64,000 nucleotides of DNA, from positions 2,232,001 to 2,296,000 of the forward strand of contig MARA01000001.1 of the NCBI GenBank assembly GCA_001792895.1, in the 5' to 3' direction. The notes under the pieces are model-generated. The model was not told where the DNA came from. It did not search any database and saw only the letters and a program-made list of their open reading frames with translations. Below are positions 34,270-46,256 of the stretch, piece by piece; the stretch's first letter is position 1; each line of letters opens with the position of its first letter. The stretch comes from Lentinus brumalis. Its lineage: Eukaryota; Basidiomycota; Agaricomycetes; Polyporales; Polyporaceae. The position numbers were made by a program, and so were the translations under genes.

Positions 34270-35084
34270 CTAGAGACAACATAACGCGTCGGTGAGCACA
34301 GCGACAGGACGCAGCCACGAACAGGAATACAACATGCGATGCAAAGCAGACTGAGCCGGTGTAAAACCTATGCAGGCAGGATGAGGCGTATATGAGTGTT
34401 GCACGGGAGGTTGGGGGATCATCGATTGCCAGTCCGAACGCGCTAAGGTCTCGTCATCGTCCGCCGAGCGCCCAGCCTCCGCCCGCCACATCCCCCTCCC
34501 ATCCGCCACCCGTTCTGCGTCTCGCCGCACATCGATCAAGGGGGTATCAAGACTGCTGAGGGTATACGGTCTTCCTAGACGTGGCTCAGAGTGGGCCACG
34601 TCCAGCGACGGAATCTGGTGCGATGCCATCGCCGGCCAGCGTACTGTGGGCTTCGGAGATGGATGGCTCGACGTCTCCAAGCCCGTACGGGGAGGGTGTT
34701 CGTAGGGAGGAAGGGGCTCATGAAGAACGCGTGCCGGTCGCGCAACAATGGGTCGACCGTGCGATCGGAGGCCTAGCTCAGCATCGTCGGCACTTCTGCT
34801 GGTGCCGAGGCTGACGGGAAACATCTGCGCCTGAGGGTCAATCCACGCGCGGAATACCCCGAGACGAGGGAATTCAAAGCGGCGTTGGGGACTGTTCGGG
34901 TGAAGCCCGCGGTTGTGGGCCCAACCGGCGTAGAACAACACGATGAGGAGCCCTAGGAACATTCCTGCGCGTGATGGGTCAGCGGCAGAGAACAGGCTAC
35001 GAGGCGCAGAGACTGACCGCCAAAGACTACCGCCCCGACTATGGCCGCAGTGCTGACCCGCGACGGGGACGCCGACGTAGTCAT
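34270..35084 (-). CDS. Single-pass membrane protein with proline-rich tail, second copy
   Basis: Unrecognised. The ATG at 35084 starts a short Ser/Thr-rich N-terminus (MTTSASPSRVSTAA), then one transmembrane helix split by an intron (IVGAVVFG / MFLGLLIVLFYAGW), then a hydrophilic tail rich in Arg, Pro and Ser with a PPxY motif (HEPLPPYEHPP). The open frame ends at 34270. Its layout (short N-terminus, helix split by an intron, Pro-rich tail) repeats that of the gene at 32147-33396, although primary sequence similarity is weak. The 3' end is uncertain because the last about 50 residues are compositionally odd. Confidence 0.45.
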
Positions 35085-37880
35085 AGAAGTGGTAAGTGTG
35101 ATAGACTTGAAGTGACCGACGGAACAGTTAGTTTTCATGGTGAAGGAGGGGCAGGGAGAGTCGGGAAGACCGCGCACCACGAAGTCCTTTATAGGATTTG
35201 GGCAGGACATGCTACGCACCGCCTCACTCACTAGGATGGCGTCACGCAAGCTGTGTGGTGTAACAATATTTGACCCTAGAGATAGGTATGGCCGGGAACA
35301 ACAACTAACCTCATCACAGCAATCCTGACTTTGCCGAATCCTAGGCCGACTATGGGCTCAACTGGGAAGGATGCACGACGCAGTTGTGGTCCGGCCGCTG
35401 TAGGTGCATGAAACGGACGAATAGAATGGCAATACCCTCTTACTGACTGCGCCATTTTGGTGAGCAGGAGATATAGCAGGGCATGAGATCTAGACTCACA
35501 GGCCCAGAGCGTTATCGGAGACGATGGCAGCGCGAGCGGTCGTCCTTGTCCCATAGCGACTCGACGCATAGCGCCACGATGACGAGGCACGAGAGAACAA
35601 CGAATTTTTGACGTTCGACGAAGAAATCGACAGGCACTTTCGATTGGCTAGTTGGTCGTGGCAGTGGAATAGCAACCGGTCACAACCCTCGTGAACCTGT
35701 GGCGCGTAACGTGCGCAGCGCCCCCTCTGCAGGTCGAGACAGGGCCGACAAGGGCGTTGTAGAAGAGAAGCTGCTGAGTGTGGTTGGTATCAGAACGTTG
35801 AAAGAAAAATCGCGATCAAGCAATCATACCTTCTGCCGCCACATTCGCATCGGAGATACAGTGCTTCAGGCCGTCCGACGCTGCCTTGCTAACGAGCAAG
35901 TTTCGGCCATTGGTAACGTCTCTTATAAGTCAGGAGGGGATTCGGGTTATCAATTTCCTGACGGATATGTTCAGAGCGTCAGAGAGCCACAAGGCTTAGG
36001 TCAAATTTGTCAACATCGAGCAGAGGCTCTACATACCATACTCCTCGACTGGCTGTTCGCTGCAGCTCCAGCGCCAAGTCTAGGCCCAGTCGAGGATGCA
36101 TCCTGGTTGTCCGATCCGAGTTTCCGTCCGCGATACGATCCCATCCCGGTTCTTGGCCAATCCCGGGCGTGGACCAATCTCGAGCGTGGACGAGTGCGAA
36201 GCGACGCGTGGCACAGTTTCCAGCCCTGTATGCCAACTGCGAACCCGTGTAAAGAGAGGGAAATGTATGGATGCGCCTGGATCCTCTGTCCGAGATGGCT
36301 AAGGTGCGGTCGAGCGCAAGCCAACCTTAAGAGGCAAGGAATGCGAATGAATGACTGAATGTCCGGACAGGAAATTGCAACCCACCTACAATGTCGCCCA
36401 GGCTTGTTGGTTGGCCGTTACCGAGTGTGGAGAGACGAACTGGACCCAAGCCATCTGAGTATAATCCCTGCCTGTGCTGTGGAGACCGCATGTCAGCGGG
36501 CGACAGTCTGCACTAAGTACTTGAAGATATAGTCACCTATAGCAGAGAGGAACGAACCTCGTCCAGTCCTCGGCGTTCTGGTCCACCTTCCACCTTGGAG
36601 GTCTCGCAGCCATGTACATGAGACGGGCCTAGACTCTGTCGTGTTCTCGACGTCGTAGTCGCGCGACCTTCCCCGAGTATGGACCTTCATGAACAACACC
36701 GCGTCACCGCGCGTAGGAAGGACCTATGTTGGGGCTAGGCTGAGTGCATCGTTCTCAGCGAGTCGCGGCCCTGTCGACGTCGAGTGCCGTACTGCAAGAG
36801 AAGCGTGTGGCTATCTCCGCAACAACATGACTGGGCAAGTCGGTGTTGTGGACGGTCCAGACTGCCAGAGAGCACGATGTTCGGCCCAGGTTGTTAGCAT
36901 CCAATGAGCCAACACGTCGGACTGCGCGGAAGCCATAACTTGATGCAAGTCTACAGCCGAGGGCCATGAAAAACCTCCGTTGTCCGTGTCTAGACCGCCT
37001 CATGCGTGATGATGTGAGTTCGGTGCGCCGCCGTCTGTGTGTCTCCCTGTGTCTCCTCCAAAACGTTAGCTAGTGGGTAGCAGGGCCTAGGCGTCCACGG
37101 CATATACGTAAGGAGCGCAACTCTGGGCGAGCGAAGACCATGTAAAAGTTCCAAATTCGCTGTCAGCTACCCCGACGAAGCTAGGATTCGTGAATCTACA
37201 TACCTGAGGCTAGGCCTCTACACCGGGGTTCTAGTGGCCTCGACGTCGTTCGCCCACCACGCTCCTGCGTCGGATGTACAGTCGAACAGTACCAGATGTC
37301 AAGTGGTCCAAAAGTGGCTGGATCTAACCCGCGGTGCCGTCATGCGCAACTCCGTACGAGGTGTTCGGAGGAGATGGTCCAGGCCTGTAAATTTCTGGGC
37401 CAAGTATCATGAACCATTCTAGTGTACTCGCGCGAATTGCAGACACGTACATGGTTTTCGAAACCTCGCTTGAAACTGGTGTCGTGCTCGACTCAATTGC
37501 AAGCCGCCAGCTTGGCAATTGGAGACTTCGGAGTGTACACGAACATCACGAACTTCCTGAATCATATGCGCACCTCTTTGCAGATCGCCCTCTGGTCTGT
37601 CACAACTGGGATATAAGTATGTGAGAATCGAATGTATTGCAGATATGTTGACAACAGCGAAGGAAGTAGGAGTAGGAAGTGATGTCTGAACAACCGGCCC
37701 GCCCTCTCTACGAAGAAAAATGAGCAGAGAGGACGTGAGGGCACTAAGAACGTCCACGTTGATCTTGACGCAGCCTGACACTCAAACGGCCGCATAGAAA
37801 AGTGCAGCCACGAGCAACATGGGGAAAAGTATGGCCGCGTCGCCGCACGAAGAAAAGACTTCTAGCGCCGCGCGACGTTA
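35085..37880. other. 2.8-kb region without a recognised gene
   Basis: The longest open frame (35699-36358, +, 219 codons) has no recognisable domain and no intron signals consistent with its neighbours. It contains a short imperfect direct repeat (cgtggaccaatc / cgtggacgagtg) near 36160-36195. A minus-strand patch near 35540-35635 is hydrophobic, and + frames near 37410-37620 look coding-like. None could be assembled into a gene. Confidence 0.35.
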
Positions 37881-37888
37881 TATATAAA
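37881..37888 (+). promoter_or_regulatory. TATA box of WDR7-like gene
   Basis: TATATAAA lies 163 bp upstream of the proposed ATG at 38044. It sits in an otherwise gene-free stretch and is followed by CT/GC-rich leader sequence. Confidence 0.5.
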
Positions 37889-38043
37889 GTCGAGTTCAGG
37901 GCAGGCTCCAGGCGCTCTAGGGTAGGCTCCAGTTGACTTCAGCGCCCGCAGTGAGTGAGCTCTTGCAGGCTCTTGCTATACCTCCTAGACCATCTCGGCG
38001 TCGTCCAACTTCTTGTCACTGGGCTCATGGACTAATTGCTTAC

Positions 38044-41000
38044 ATGTCTGAAAAGTTGGAGCACCTATCGCTGACGGTACCAGTCACTTTCTCTACTCAC
38101 GCCGACGGAAAGTGCAAGGCCGACTTCGACCTCAGTGAGCAAGGCTTGTCTTCGACAACATCGTCATGCCTTGCTTCTTGGGAGCTGCATAGTCTTTATT
38201 CTGCGCCAGAGACCAAGTCCGACGTCACGTCTGGTGTCGCCTTGGGTTGCAAGGACGGCTCGGTATTCATTCTTCGATCCTCTCGTGTAACAAGTACACC
38301 CGGGACGACAGCCTCATCCAGTCCTCCCCTCGAGTCCCTCTTCGCCTCCCCCACCGGTGCAAGACGGTTTCTTGGATTGGGCCGTCCCTCTTCGCGCTCG
38401 GCTTCCCCGTCCTCAGTCAAGTCATCCCTTTCGCCTTTCCATGTAACGCGCTCTCGTATTGTCTCCTCCGTTACCACCGAACAGGCCGAGGCTCCTAAGA
38501 ATTATGTGGATTTTGATGATGAGGAAGAGAAGCTGAGAGGGATGCTGAGAGGAAAGGGACACCGTGACAGGCATGCTTCTACCTCCAGGTCGCGCCCCGA
38601 CCCTTCCCCGACAAGATCACGGTCACTCAGACGCCTTCAAATCCCGGAAGTAGTCTACGGAAAGAAGACACGCGGAATTACAGGTCCACTGCACTGTCTC
38701 CTACTGCTTCCACACTCTCCTTGTCGGCGTCCAATCCTCCATCGCCGCCACTGTATCCTACTGCGTCTCCCGAATCAGGTTCATCATCGCCAATGACGCT
38801 GAGTTGTCACTTCTTCCCGCCGCATGCCGGACCGGGACGCGTCGTCGCATCGCTCAAGGTTCATGAAGGGGGCCGTTTCGTCACATGCCTAAATGCAGCG
38901 GGGTCGGTGGGCACGAGTCTTAGCCCGAGCCGTCCGTTAACGTGTTTGTCTCCAGTGGTCTGTCCGTGCACTCCACTCTAGACGGGTTGTGCCTTGCATC
39001 GACACTTGTTGAGGCAAAACCGAAGCCGACTGCGGTTGGTGGCAAATCTCAACCGACGCCCTCTATGCTATGGGTATGGAGAACACTCCTCGTGGCCGCA
39101 TCTGAGGAGGTGCGCACCTCTGCACTCGGTGGTATTCTTCTACTGATAGGGTTTGCTACATTGTATATACGTTGCAGTCAATCCTATTACTTGCATGCGC
39201 CTCGCCCGATGAGTTTTACCCTATTGGCCAGTTTGGCGACACAACGTCCGACTCTGAGAATCAGACTCTGGTAACTGCTTATGAGTTGCACCTTCGCGCG
39301 GATACGCCGGCGCGCGAGGTCGATCTCGAGTATCTTGGACAGTGGACCATTGACGCGCCGTGGAATTCAGTCGGGCTTCGCGCAGATCCCGAAAATGGTG
39401 AGCGTGCAAGTTCAAATTCCTTGCTTTGTACTCAACGACCTATGCCAGGCCATCTCATCCTCTTCTATAGCAATCCATCAGGTCACCTTGTATCTCGTTC
39501 CTTGAAGATCAATGATCCGCTCCCGCCTCCACTACCGGACTTGCCTGAGTCTCACTCGTCCACACACCTCCCCCTCCCGAACCCCTTCAAGGCCCTCAAA
39601 TCGCTTTCCACGGACCACATTCAGGACACTGCTAAGGATACAGCTCCTGAACGAGTAGACTTTGGCTATGAAGTTGACAACGGGGAACTGGGTCTGACGG
39701 AGCCGTTGCTCGGTCTTCGCGCTCATGATGTCGGAGATGTCGTGAGACTGTGTGCATGGTCTGCCCACGAATTGCTAGTACGTTTTGTGTGCCGGAGCGT
39801 TCAGCATCTGTCTCATGATTGTCGTAGATTGTCAAGTGGTCGAGCGGCCGTGTGGAGAGAGGCCTCCCTGCAGCGGTTTCCGGTGTACAGGACGTCAGGT
39901 GGATAGATCGCGACTCGTTTTCTGCGCTACTCTCGGTACGCCTCCATCTCTCGCATCCTGTTTTCCATAGATCTTGACGAGAAGCAGGACCATCTCGAGG
40001 TTCATCAGGTGTCTTCGGACGCCGCGCATGGCGGCGGTCAACTGCAGTATGTAAATTAGATATCTTATGTGGTCCGTCAGCTCACATCTTCCTGCTTAGG
40101 TGCCAGCATACACAAAACGTCCCCTTCACACAGGGGGACGCCGCAGCCCTCACGCCCGGAGGGCACGTTGTGTCCACTCATGTGAAGCATAGCCGCCGGA
40201 GAGTCCATTATACTTCTGTCGGTACCTCAACGGCCGATACAAGTCCAAGGACGCGCAGCCTGTGGAAGGCACGGGCTGAAATGCCGGAGCCCAAACCTAT
40301 CAGGCGCATCTCGTCAATACTTCCTCTCGAGCTGGAGAACATCATCTTAGGCAACAGTAGGTGAAGATACTTTCTCGGGTATCCGGTCGCTCACCTTCTG
40401 CCACAGCTGATGGATACATCGCTCGCTCATCGCTCGCCCAATTGACCCGAAGTTCTGGCGTTACGTCACAGATCTCTGACATTCCGCTCCCAGGGAGCGT
40501 CGTCGCTGTGGACGTAGTAGAGAACCCACGCAGCGGCGAGCGCGCGTTGATCGGCGGTTCGGACGACGGCACGATAGCTATGTGGACATACGAGTACGTC
40601 CATCACCTAATCGCGTCACTAGCCCTGGTTGCCTGACGACTGCGCTTTCCCTTCCCCTTCCCCTTCGCCTTCACACTCTCAACTTTCAAGTTCGCTCAAG
40701 CTCTGTGCGCGCTGGACCTTGTTCACAACTCCGCTAGTGAGGGTCATCGCGCTACAGGACGAGAAGGTCGGTCGGCTGCACGGTTGTGCCTTATGTATAG
40801 CTCAGGACGGGACTATCGCTGTCATCGCTGTTGACGGATACCAACTGTGAGGCATTTCCCATCGCATGCCTCCCGTGTGTTAGTGCTAATGCGACGGTCT
40901 GGGATAGTGTGTATATGGTTCCTGCTTCGGCTGCCCGGTTGACGCGGCTATGCCTCGGAGAGGACAACCTGTTGTTGATCTACCATGACGGGCGCGCGCG

Positions 41001-43238
41001 ACTGTGGGACACCCGGACAAGAGAGTTCTGGAGATCCATGAGCCTTGAGAAAGCTGCAGAGCTTGTGCAGCAGGGAGGATGGTTCGAGTGGTTGGTATCC
41101 CTGATTTTCTTCTATCGATCTCTTCCGCTCACCTTTGACCAGGACGATTGGCGACCCCCTTGAGAGCAGGAATATTTTGTCTGCTCCTCGTTCGTATGGC
41201 TGTCTTGACGCTGGTACGCATGTTCGCTATTCTCAAGGAATTGCGGTCGCTCAAACCATTCGTTGCCAGCGGCGACTCTATTGGTGGACATATCGAGCCT
41301 CTTACGGCAGTTCTCGTCAAGTGCAGCAGTATTCTCTGCCTCAATCGTGTGCGGGCTGAGCGCGAAGGCGAAGCTTGAAAATGCCCGTGCTCTGTTGTCG
41401 ATCCTTCTGACCTTCGGGATCAGTGAGGGTATCGACGGTATATGCACTGAAAGTCTGTCAATCGCCTGCCATCCTTCTGCCGTCGGCTTGGCAAGGTATG
41501 CCGCCCCGACATAGCGATGTCTTGTCATGAGTACTGATGATATACAGCGCGAACTCCTTCGCCCTATTTCCACAGTCGACTTCAATGGGCGCATGGACAT
41601 TATCGCCGGAAGCGTCTGCCGACCGCGCCTTAGCCATCCTTTCCGCTCTGCAGTTCCTCGCGCAGTTTGACGGTATGTGTACAACACAGTCTCCCTGCGC
41701 TTATGTTCGGCTCAACTCCTGGACAGACTTGGCTCATGATGCGACTACTGTCATGACGTTCTATGCTGCATCTGTCGGACAGCTGGTGCACGAGGGGTAT
41801 CAACCTCCCAGTCTCCCGCGCCTCGGGCGATATCTGTTGCGCACGCTTTGTGAGTGTCCTCTTACCATTGTATCTCTCTTGATTGAGCTGACGGTGTTGG
41901 AGCAGCTCCTGAAGTGCGACAGGCCGCTCGGCTTTTGTTTGATGCTGGGGTTGCACGACTGTCTGATCACGAGACAGCAGAGACCGTTGAGACCTGGCAA
42001 CAATATCGTGAGTGGCAAATGAACTCCTCGGACTCTGCTTTCAATCTTCTCATGTCGCCAAACAGTCCCCTCCTTGATGCCCGAGAAGGAGAGGGAGTGC
42101 ACCCAGAGCGCACTGGCCCTGTGTATCTGTGGATTCATCGCTGTGGACAAGTATAGTCTGCTGCCAACCAGGTGAGGATATCCGTCGGACCGCATTGATG
42201 TCGTACTCACCTGTCTCACCTGACAGCACATTGACTGACATTGCGAAGTCGATCGCGAGCTACCTACATGACGAGACGTCGCCGCATAGGGCTCTCGCCA
42301 TCGACCTTTGTTCACGCGGATTTCAAATCTGGCAGCAATACGTGGACGCGGTCGAGATGCTGCGCGCCCTGTTCACGCTCGCTACCACGACGAAGAAAGA
42401 GGCGATCTCGGTCCCAAACGTCGGTGTCCAGGCTCGCGCTGCCGTTCTGCAGATCGCGGCGAGCAATACACCGCTGTTCATGACGACTCTTGCGATCGAC
42501 ATCTTGCAGCCACGCAGTATGCAGCACCGGAAGTCCGTCTTGCAGCTGGTCATTTTCCTGATCCGCAAGAAGCCACTTGTACTGTATAACAATTTGCCCC
42601 GACTGGTCGAGGCCATCGTGAAGTCGCTGGACCCGAACTCGAACGCTGCAAGAGAGGCTGTTCTAGACTCTGCCACGGAGATTTTGAGCCATATTGTCCA
42701 GACGTGAGTAGCTGTGGGGCCCCGGTCTAGCTCTTTCGCTCACGAGCGGTCTGGCCGCACAGATTCCCCACCGTGGACTTCCATATGGCGTCTCAACGTC
42801 TAGCGGTCGGGACCAGCGAAGGAGCAGTCGTCATGTACGACCTAAAGACCGCGACCCGCTTGTACGTTCTGGAAGGCCACAAGAAGCGGACGACAGCGTG
42901 CAGCTTCTCTCCAGACGGTCGCCGTTTAGTGACCATGTCTCTGGAAGAGTCAGACGTGCTGGTCTGGAAGGTGGGCTCGAGCTTTACGAGCTTCTTCATG
43001 CCTGGCGCCCCGCCTCGCCAGGGACATAGCGGCTCGGAGCCATTCAAAACCCTAAACTTCAACATCGGCGATGCAGGTATATGCGCTTCTCATGACGTCG
43101 ACGACCCTGGTACTGACAGTCTGGGCCTCAGCTCATATGACCCTGGAGGCCAGCTTGGTGGATGTGCGGTTTGAGTGGACCTCCGACAGGAACGTGAAGC
43201 TGAAGATCAACGACAGTGTTCTCACTTTCAGTACATGA
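38044..43238 (+). CDS. WDR7 / rabconnectin-3 beta-like WD40 protein
   Basis: Large intron-rich WD40 protein related to WDR7, which in animals partners DMXL proteins to assemble or regulate the V-ATPase. N-terminal WD-type repeats are visible (VALGCKDGSVFIL, SWELHSLY). Central segments follow (ALIGGSDDGTIAMWTYE, LLLIYHDGRARLWDTRTREFWRSM). A helical region precedes the end (SIASYLHDETSPHRALAIDLCSRGF, LPRLVEAIVKSLDPNSNAAREA). Two C-terminal WD repeats close the protein (QRLAVGTSEGAVVMYDLKTATRLYVLEGHKK, CSFSPDGRRLVTMS), which ends VLTFST. That N-WD / helices / C-WD order is WDR7-like. The start at 38044 is the first in-frame ATG and is uncertain. Around 38590-38700 the frame changes without an obvious normal-size intron, so a missed exon boundary or an indel is possible there. 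Confidence 0.75.
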
Positions 43239-44514
43239 GCGCTTCGTATGTCCATGGTACACGTGCTATGAAAACGTGGACTCCGCCACTTCGCATGCCA
43301 CATTGCTGCTCATGCGTGTCAGGAACCAGAGGGCCCGTTCTGGCGTACAAGGCGCTGCTACGGGTATGGAAACCTGGTCTCCCCGGGCGAGGCGGTGAAG
43401 TTGTACTTGCTCGCCTCGTTCCAGGGTACTCAACAGTATCTCAACCGCAGACAAGGTAAGCACGTCTAGTATGGTTTATCGCGTCTTCCACGGATGCTAT
43501 GTACTCAATTTTATCTCAGATCTGTCCGAGGCATCAGGAAGCCTTCACACGTATCTGCCTTCCGGACCGTGCCGCTTCGAACCGGTGAGTCGGTCGCTCC
43601 CGACGTCCGTTCCCTTGCCCACAGCTTCTACTGGCTCAACCGCTGTCCGCCTACCGCACCCGTTCCTCCTGTCTTGCTCTTCGGATGCCTGTCTTGCTCG
43701 GGCTTGTCCGCGCATGTCGAGTTCGCAACAGAATCGTCATCTCCGCTCGGCGGTGTTCTCGGATTTCCCAAGAGCAATGCATTTCCAATATTCATGCCAT
43801 TATTTTAAGCAATGCGAGAGTACGAGAATGAAGGGACCCATTCTGGTTAGGATCGTCATGACCGTTCCTCCGTCGCGATCCTCACTTGTCATTGGCCCTC
43901 GCTAGGCGTTTCTGTGATTTGCCACGGCGATTCATCGTCACTACCCTCACGCCATCAGTGAAGAGTCCAGATGAAGGTTGTTTTCGTCATGGCTCCGAGT
44001 GTTGGCCATTATCCGGTCCTCAGGCATCATATGGCGATGTGAGAGGTTCGAGGCTCGTCGCTCGAGGCTAAGTGAGGCATCCTACATGGGAAACACTCAG
44101 GACATGTACGTGGGCAGGATCCTCATTCATATCCTAGTTCCATGAGTACTCCAACCACCACACAAGTCTCTAGTAGCACCTGTGGCACGCCATATCATCG
44201 TTCGGTACATGTCTCCCTGGAATTTGTGCGTTCAGGGAGACTGTACGTATGCCTGCTCAAATTCGGCGGACGGTTCTGCAGGTCCTCGGCGTCCGAGATG
44301 TCACACACACGGACGTGGGACGGACGTTTTCTGAGGGACAGAGAGCGGGCATTCGAGCGGACAGCTCGGTAGCTCCTGCAGCCCCATATAATGCGTGTAG
44401 GTCATTGATCCACGCCCTCATTCGTCCTCTGTTCCTGGTGAACCCTGTCCTCTTCTTCCCGGTGTCCCTCTTCCCCTTTCATTCTCCATCCGCCCTCGGA
44501 CCCGCACACGCGTC
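43239..44514. other. Region after the WDR7-like gene with unexplained coding-like fragments
   Basis: Fragments such as NLVSPGEAVKLYLLASFQG (about 43371-43429, +) and a downstream stretch near 43516-43583 look like exons with plausible GT-AG boundaries. I could not assemble a complete gene or name a family. The last about 150 bp before 44515 are CT-rich leader sequence of the kinase gene. Confidence 0.35.
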
Positions 44515-45867
44515 ATGACCGCCTCCGCCGCTTCCACGATGCCCAACCACACCGGCTGCATAGTAGATGGACGTTACGAGCTCGTACGAATCCTTGGCTC
44601 CGGCACCTATGGTGTCGTGTATCACGCCGTCGATATTCGCCCCTCACCTATAGCAACTGGCAACAGCGCCTCCCGTGCCGTGAAAATGATCCGCAAGGCG
44701 GGTCGGAAACCCTCCGAGCTCGCTGCCGCTCGTCGAGAGATTGCCCTCCACAGGCTTGTCTCTGACCACCCTAACATCATCACGGTCCACGATGCCTACG
44801 AAGATGACGACTACTTCTACATTGTCATGGACCTCTGCCGGGGTGGTGATCTCTTCGAGCCCATATGCAAGCGGGTCTACGTGGATAACGATGCGCTGCT
44901 CCGGAAAGCGTTCGTTTCCCTCATCGACGCTGTCGAAGCTTGTCATAGCTCGAGAGTCTATCATCGCGATCTCAAGCCGGAGAACATCCTTGTCAGCGAG
45001 GATCGCTCTGAGATTTACCTCGCCGACTTCGGCATGGCGACGAACAGGTCGATGGTAGAGGAGTTCTACTGCGGCACCGCAGCTTACATGAGCCCGGGTA
45101 TGTCCTCAGCGCGTGATGTATTTGATGCTGGCACTGATCGTTCATTACAAGAATGCATTGGACATATGTCCGGCTACAAGGCGTATGTTACTGCCTACAG
45201 CGACGTATGGGCTCTCGGAGTCATCTTCGTCAACATGATCAGTGGCCGTAACCCATGGGAACGTGCGACGCTGGACGACCCCTGCTTCATTCAATTCATC
45301 GAGAACCCCGACTTCCTCTTCGACGTGCTCCCCATATCCGAGGGCGCGAACGACATCATACGGCGAGCCTTCGTCTTGAACCCTCGTGAACGGCTCACGC
45401 TGCCCGCACTCCGTCAAGCAGTTCTTGACCTCGACACGTTCTTCCGCTACGAGGACGAGCTGTCCGTCATAGGCGGATACACGAAGAGCGTTGCGCCTAC
45501 CCTGGGGTACCCGCAGCCCCACGCAAACGGCGGTATCGACTCTGCCAATGTGCTGAGCGGTGGCTCCTCAGACGCCGAATCCGTCCGCGATGCGAGATCC
45601 GCGGTCCCCGTGGTACCTGACCTCAGCATGGGTGCCTCGTGCCAACCGACTCTGTCTGTCCCGGAGTTCCCGAGGTTCGGTTCAGGATCCTCCGAGAGCT
45701 ATTCGAGCTCGCATGCGTCGTCGCCGGCGAGTAGCTTGATTGTGACTCCAGAGGCCACTGCTGTTTCGCCGGCGTGTTTGGCGGACAGTGGGAGGTTTGC
45801 GTGCCGCGACAGCGCGCTCGGGTCTCAGATCGGGCTCTCTTCATCTTCCGCGATCGTCAACGTCTAG
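44515..45867 (+). CDS. Ser/Thr protein kinase, Ran1/Sks1-like, copy 1
   Basis: Eukaryotic protein kinase; close fungal relatives of this type (Ran1/Pat1, Sks1, Vhs1) control differentiation and nutrient responses. Domains: glycine loop ILGSGTYGVVY, VAIK-like lysine in RAVKMIRKAG, catalytic loop HRDLKPENIL, DFG in LADFGMA, and an APE-like motif SPECIG, which appears only after removal of a 54-nt in-frame intron at 45098-45151. Then YSDVWALGVIFVNMISGRNPW. The Ser/Pro-rich C-terminal tail lacks a known domain. The gene is otherwise intron-poor. The ATG at 44515 is the first; an internal ATG at 44539 is possible. All catalytic residues are present, so it is likely active. Substrates are unknown. 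Confidence 0.85.
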   Translation: MTASAASTMPNHTGCIVDGRYELVRILGSGTYGVVYHAVDIRPSPIATGNSASRAVKMIRKAGRKPSELAAARREIALHRLVSDHPNIITVHDAYEDDDYFYIVMDLCRGGDLFEPICKRVYVDNDALLRKAFVSLIDAVEACHSSRVYHRDLKPENILVSEDRSEIYLADFGMATNRSMVEEFYCGTAAYMSPGMSSARDVFDAGTDRSLQECIGHMSGYKAYVTAYSDVWALGVIFVNMISGRNPWERATLDDPCFIQFIENPDFLFDVLPISEGANDIIRRAFVLNPRERLTLPALRQAVLDLDTFFRYEDELSVIGGYTKSVAPTLGYPQPHANGGIDSANVLSGGSSDAESVRDARSAVPVVPDLSMGASCQPTLSVPEFPRFGSGSSESYSSSHASSPASSLIVTPEATAVSPACLADSGRFACRDSALGSQIGLSSSSAIVNV

Positions 45868-46256
45868 AACAAGGGTTGCACGAGTCAAGGAATTGCGGAC
45901 TTTCGTCAGTCAGGTGTAGCATATGGCTTTTACGCGGTTGAAGTGGTTAGAAACTGTATATCTCGCGGCTTCTGTACGTCATAGATACCATGTGGACGTT
46001 GATCGCCTTCGTATACGATACCCGGTATCATGGCAAAATTATGTATGTAGTATTCGGTGGTCATCATCAGGTACTCCAGAATCATTACACAAGTAGAGAA
46101 TGCCCGGTATATATATCCACATCAAGAACCTTAGGTGGCGAGAGCGAAAGCTGGCACGAAAGCGGTCGACGGATACAAGTACATAATCTAGAACGCAATC
46201 CAGGTCACGGTCATTGGCCATGTCGTCATGTCATCTCCCACAAATCCATGTGTAAC
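45868..46256. other. Intergenic between convergent kinase and TRK genes
   Basis: About 390 bp holding both gene 3' ends. No gene seen. Confidence 0.45.

Noticed and set aside
35699..36358. 219-codon + open frame
   Set aside because: No recognisable domain, no introns in an intron-rich genome and odd composition; not enough to call a gene.
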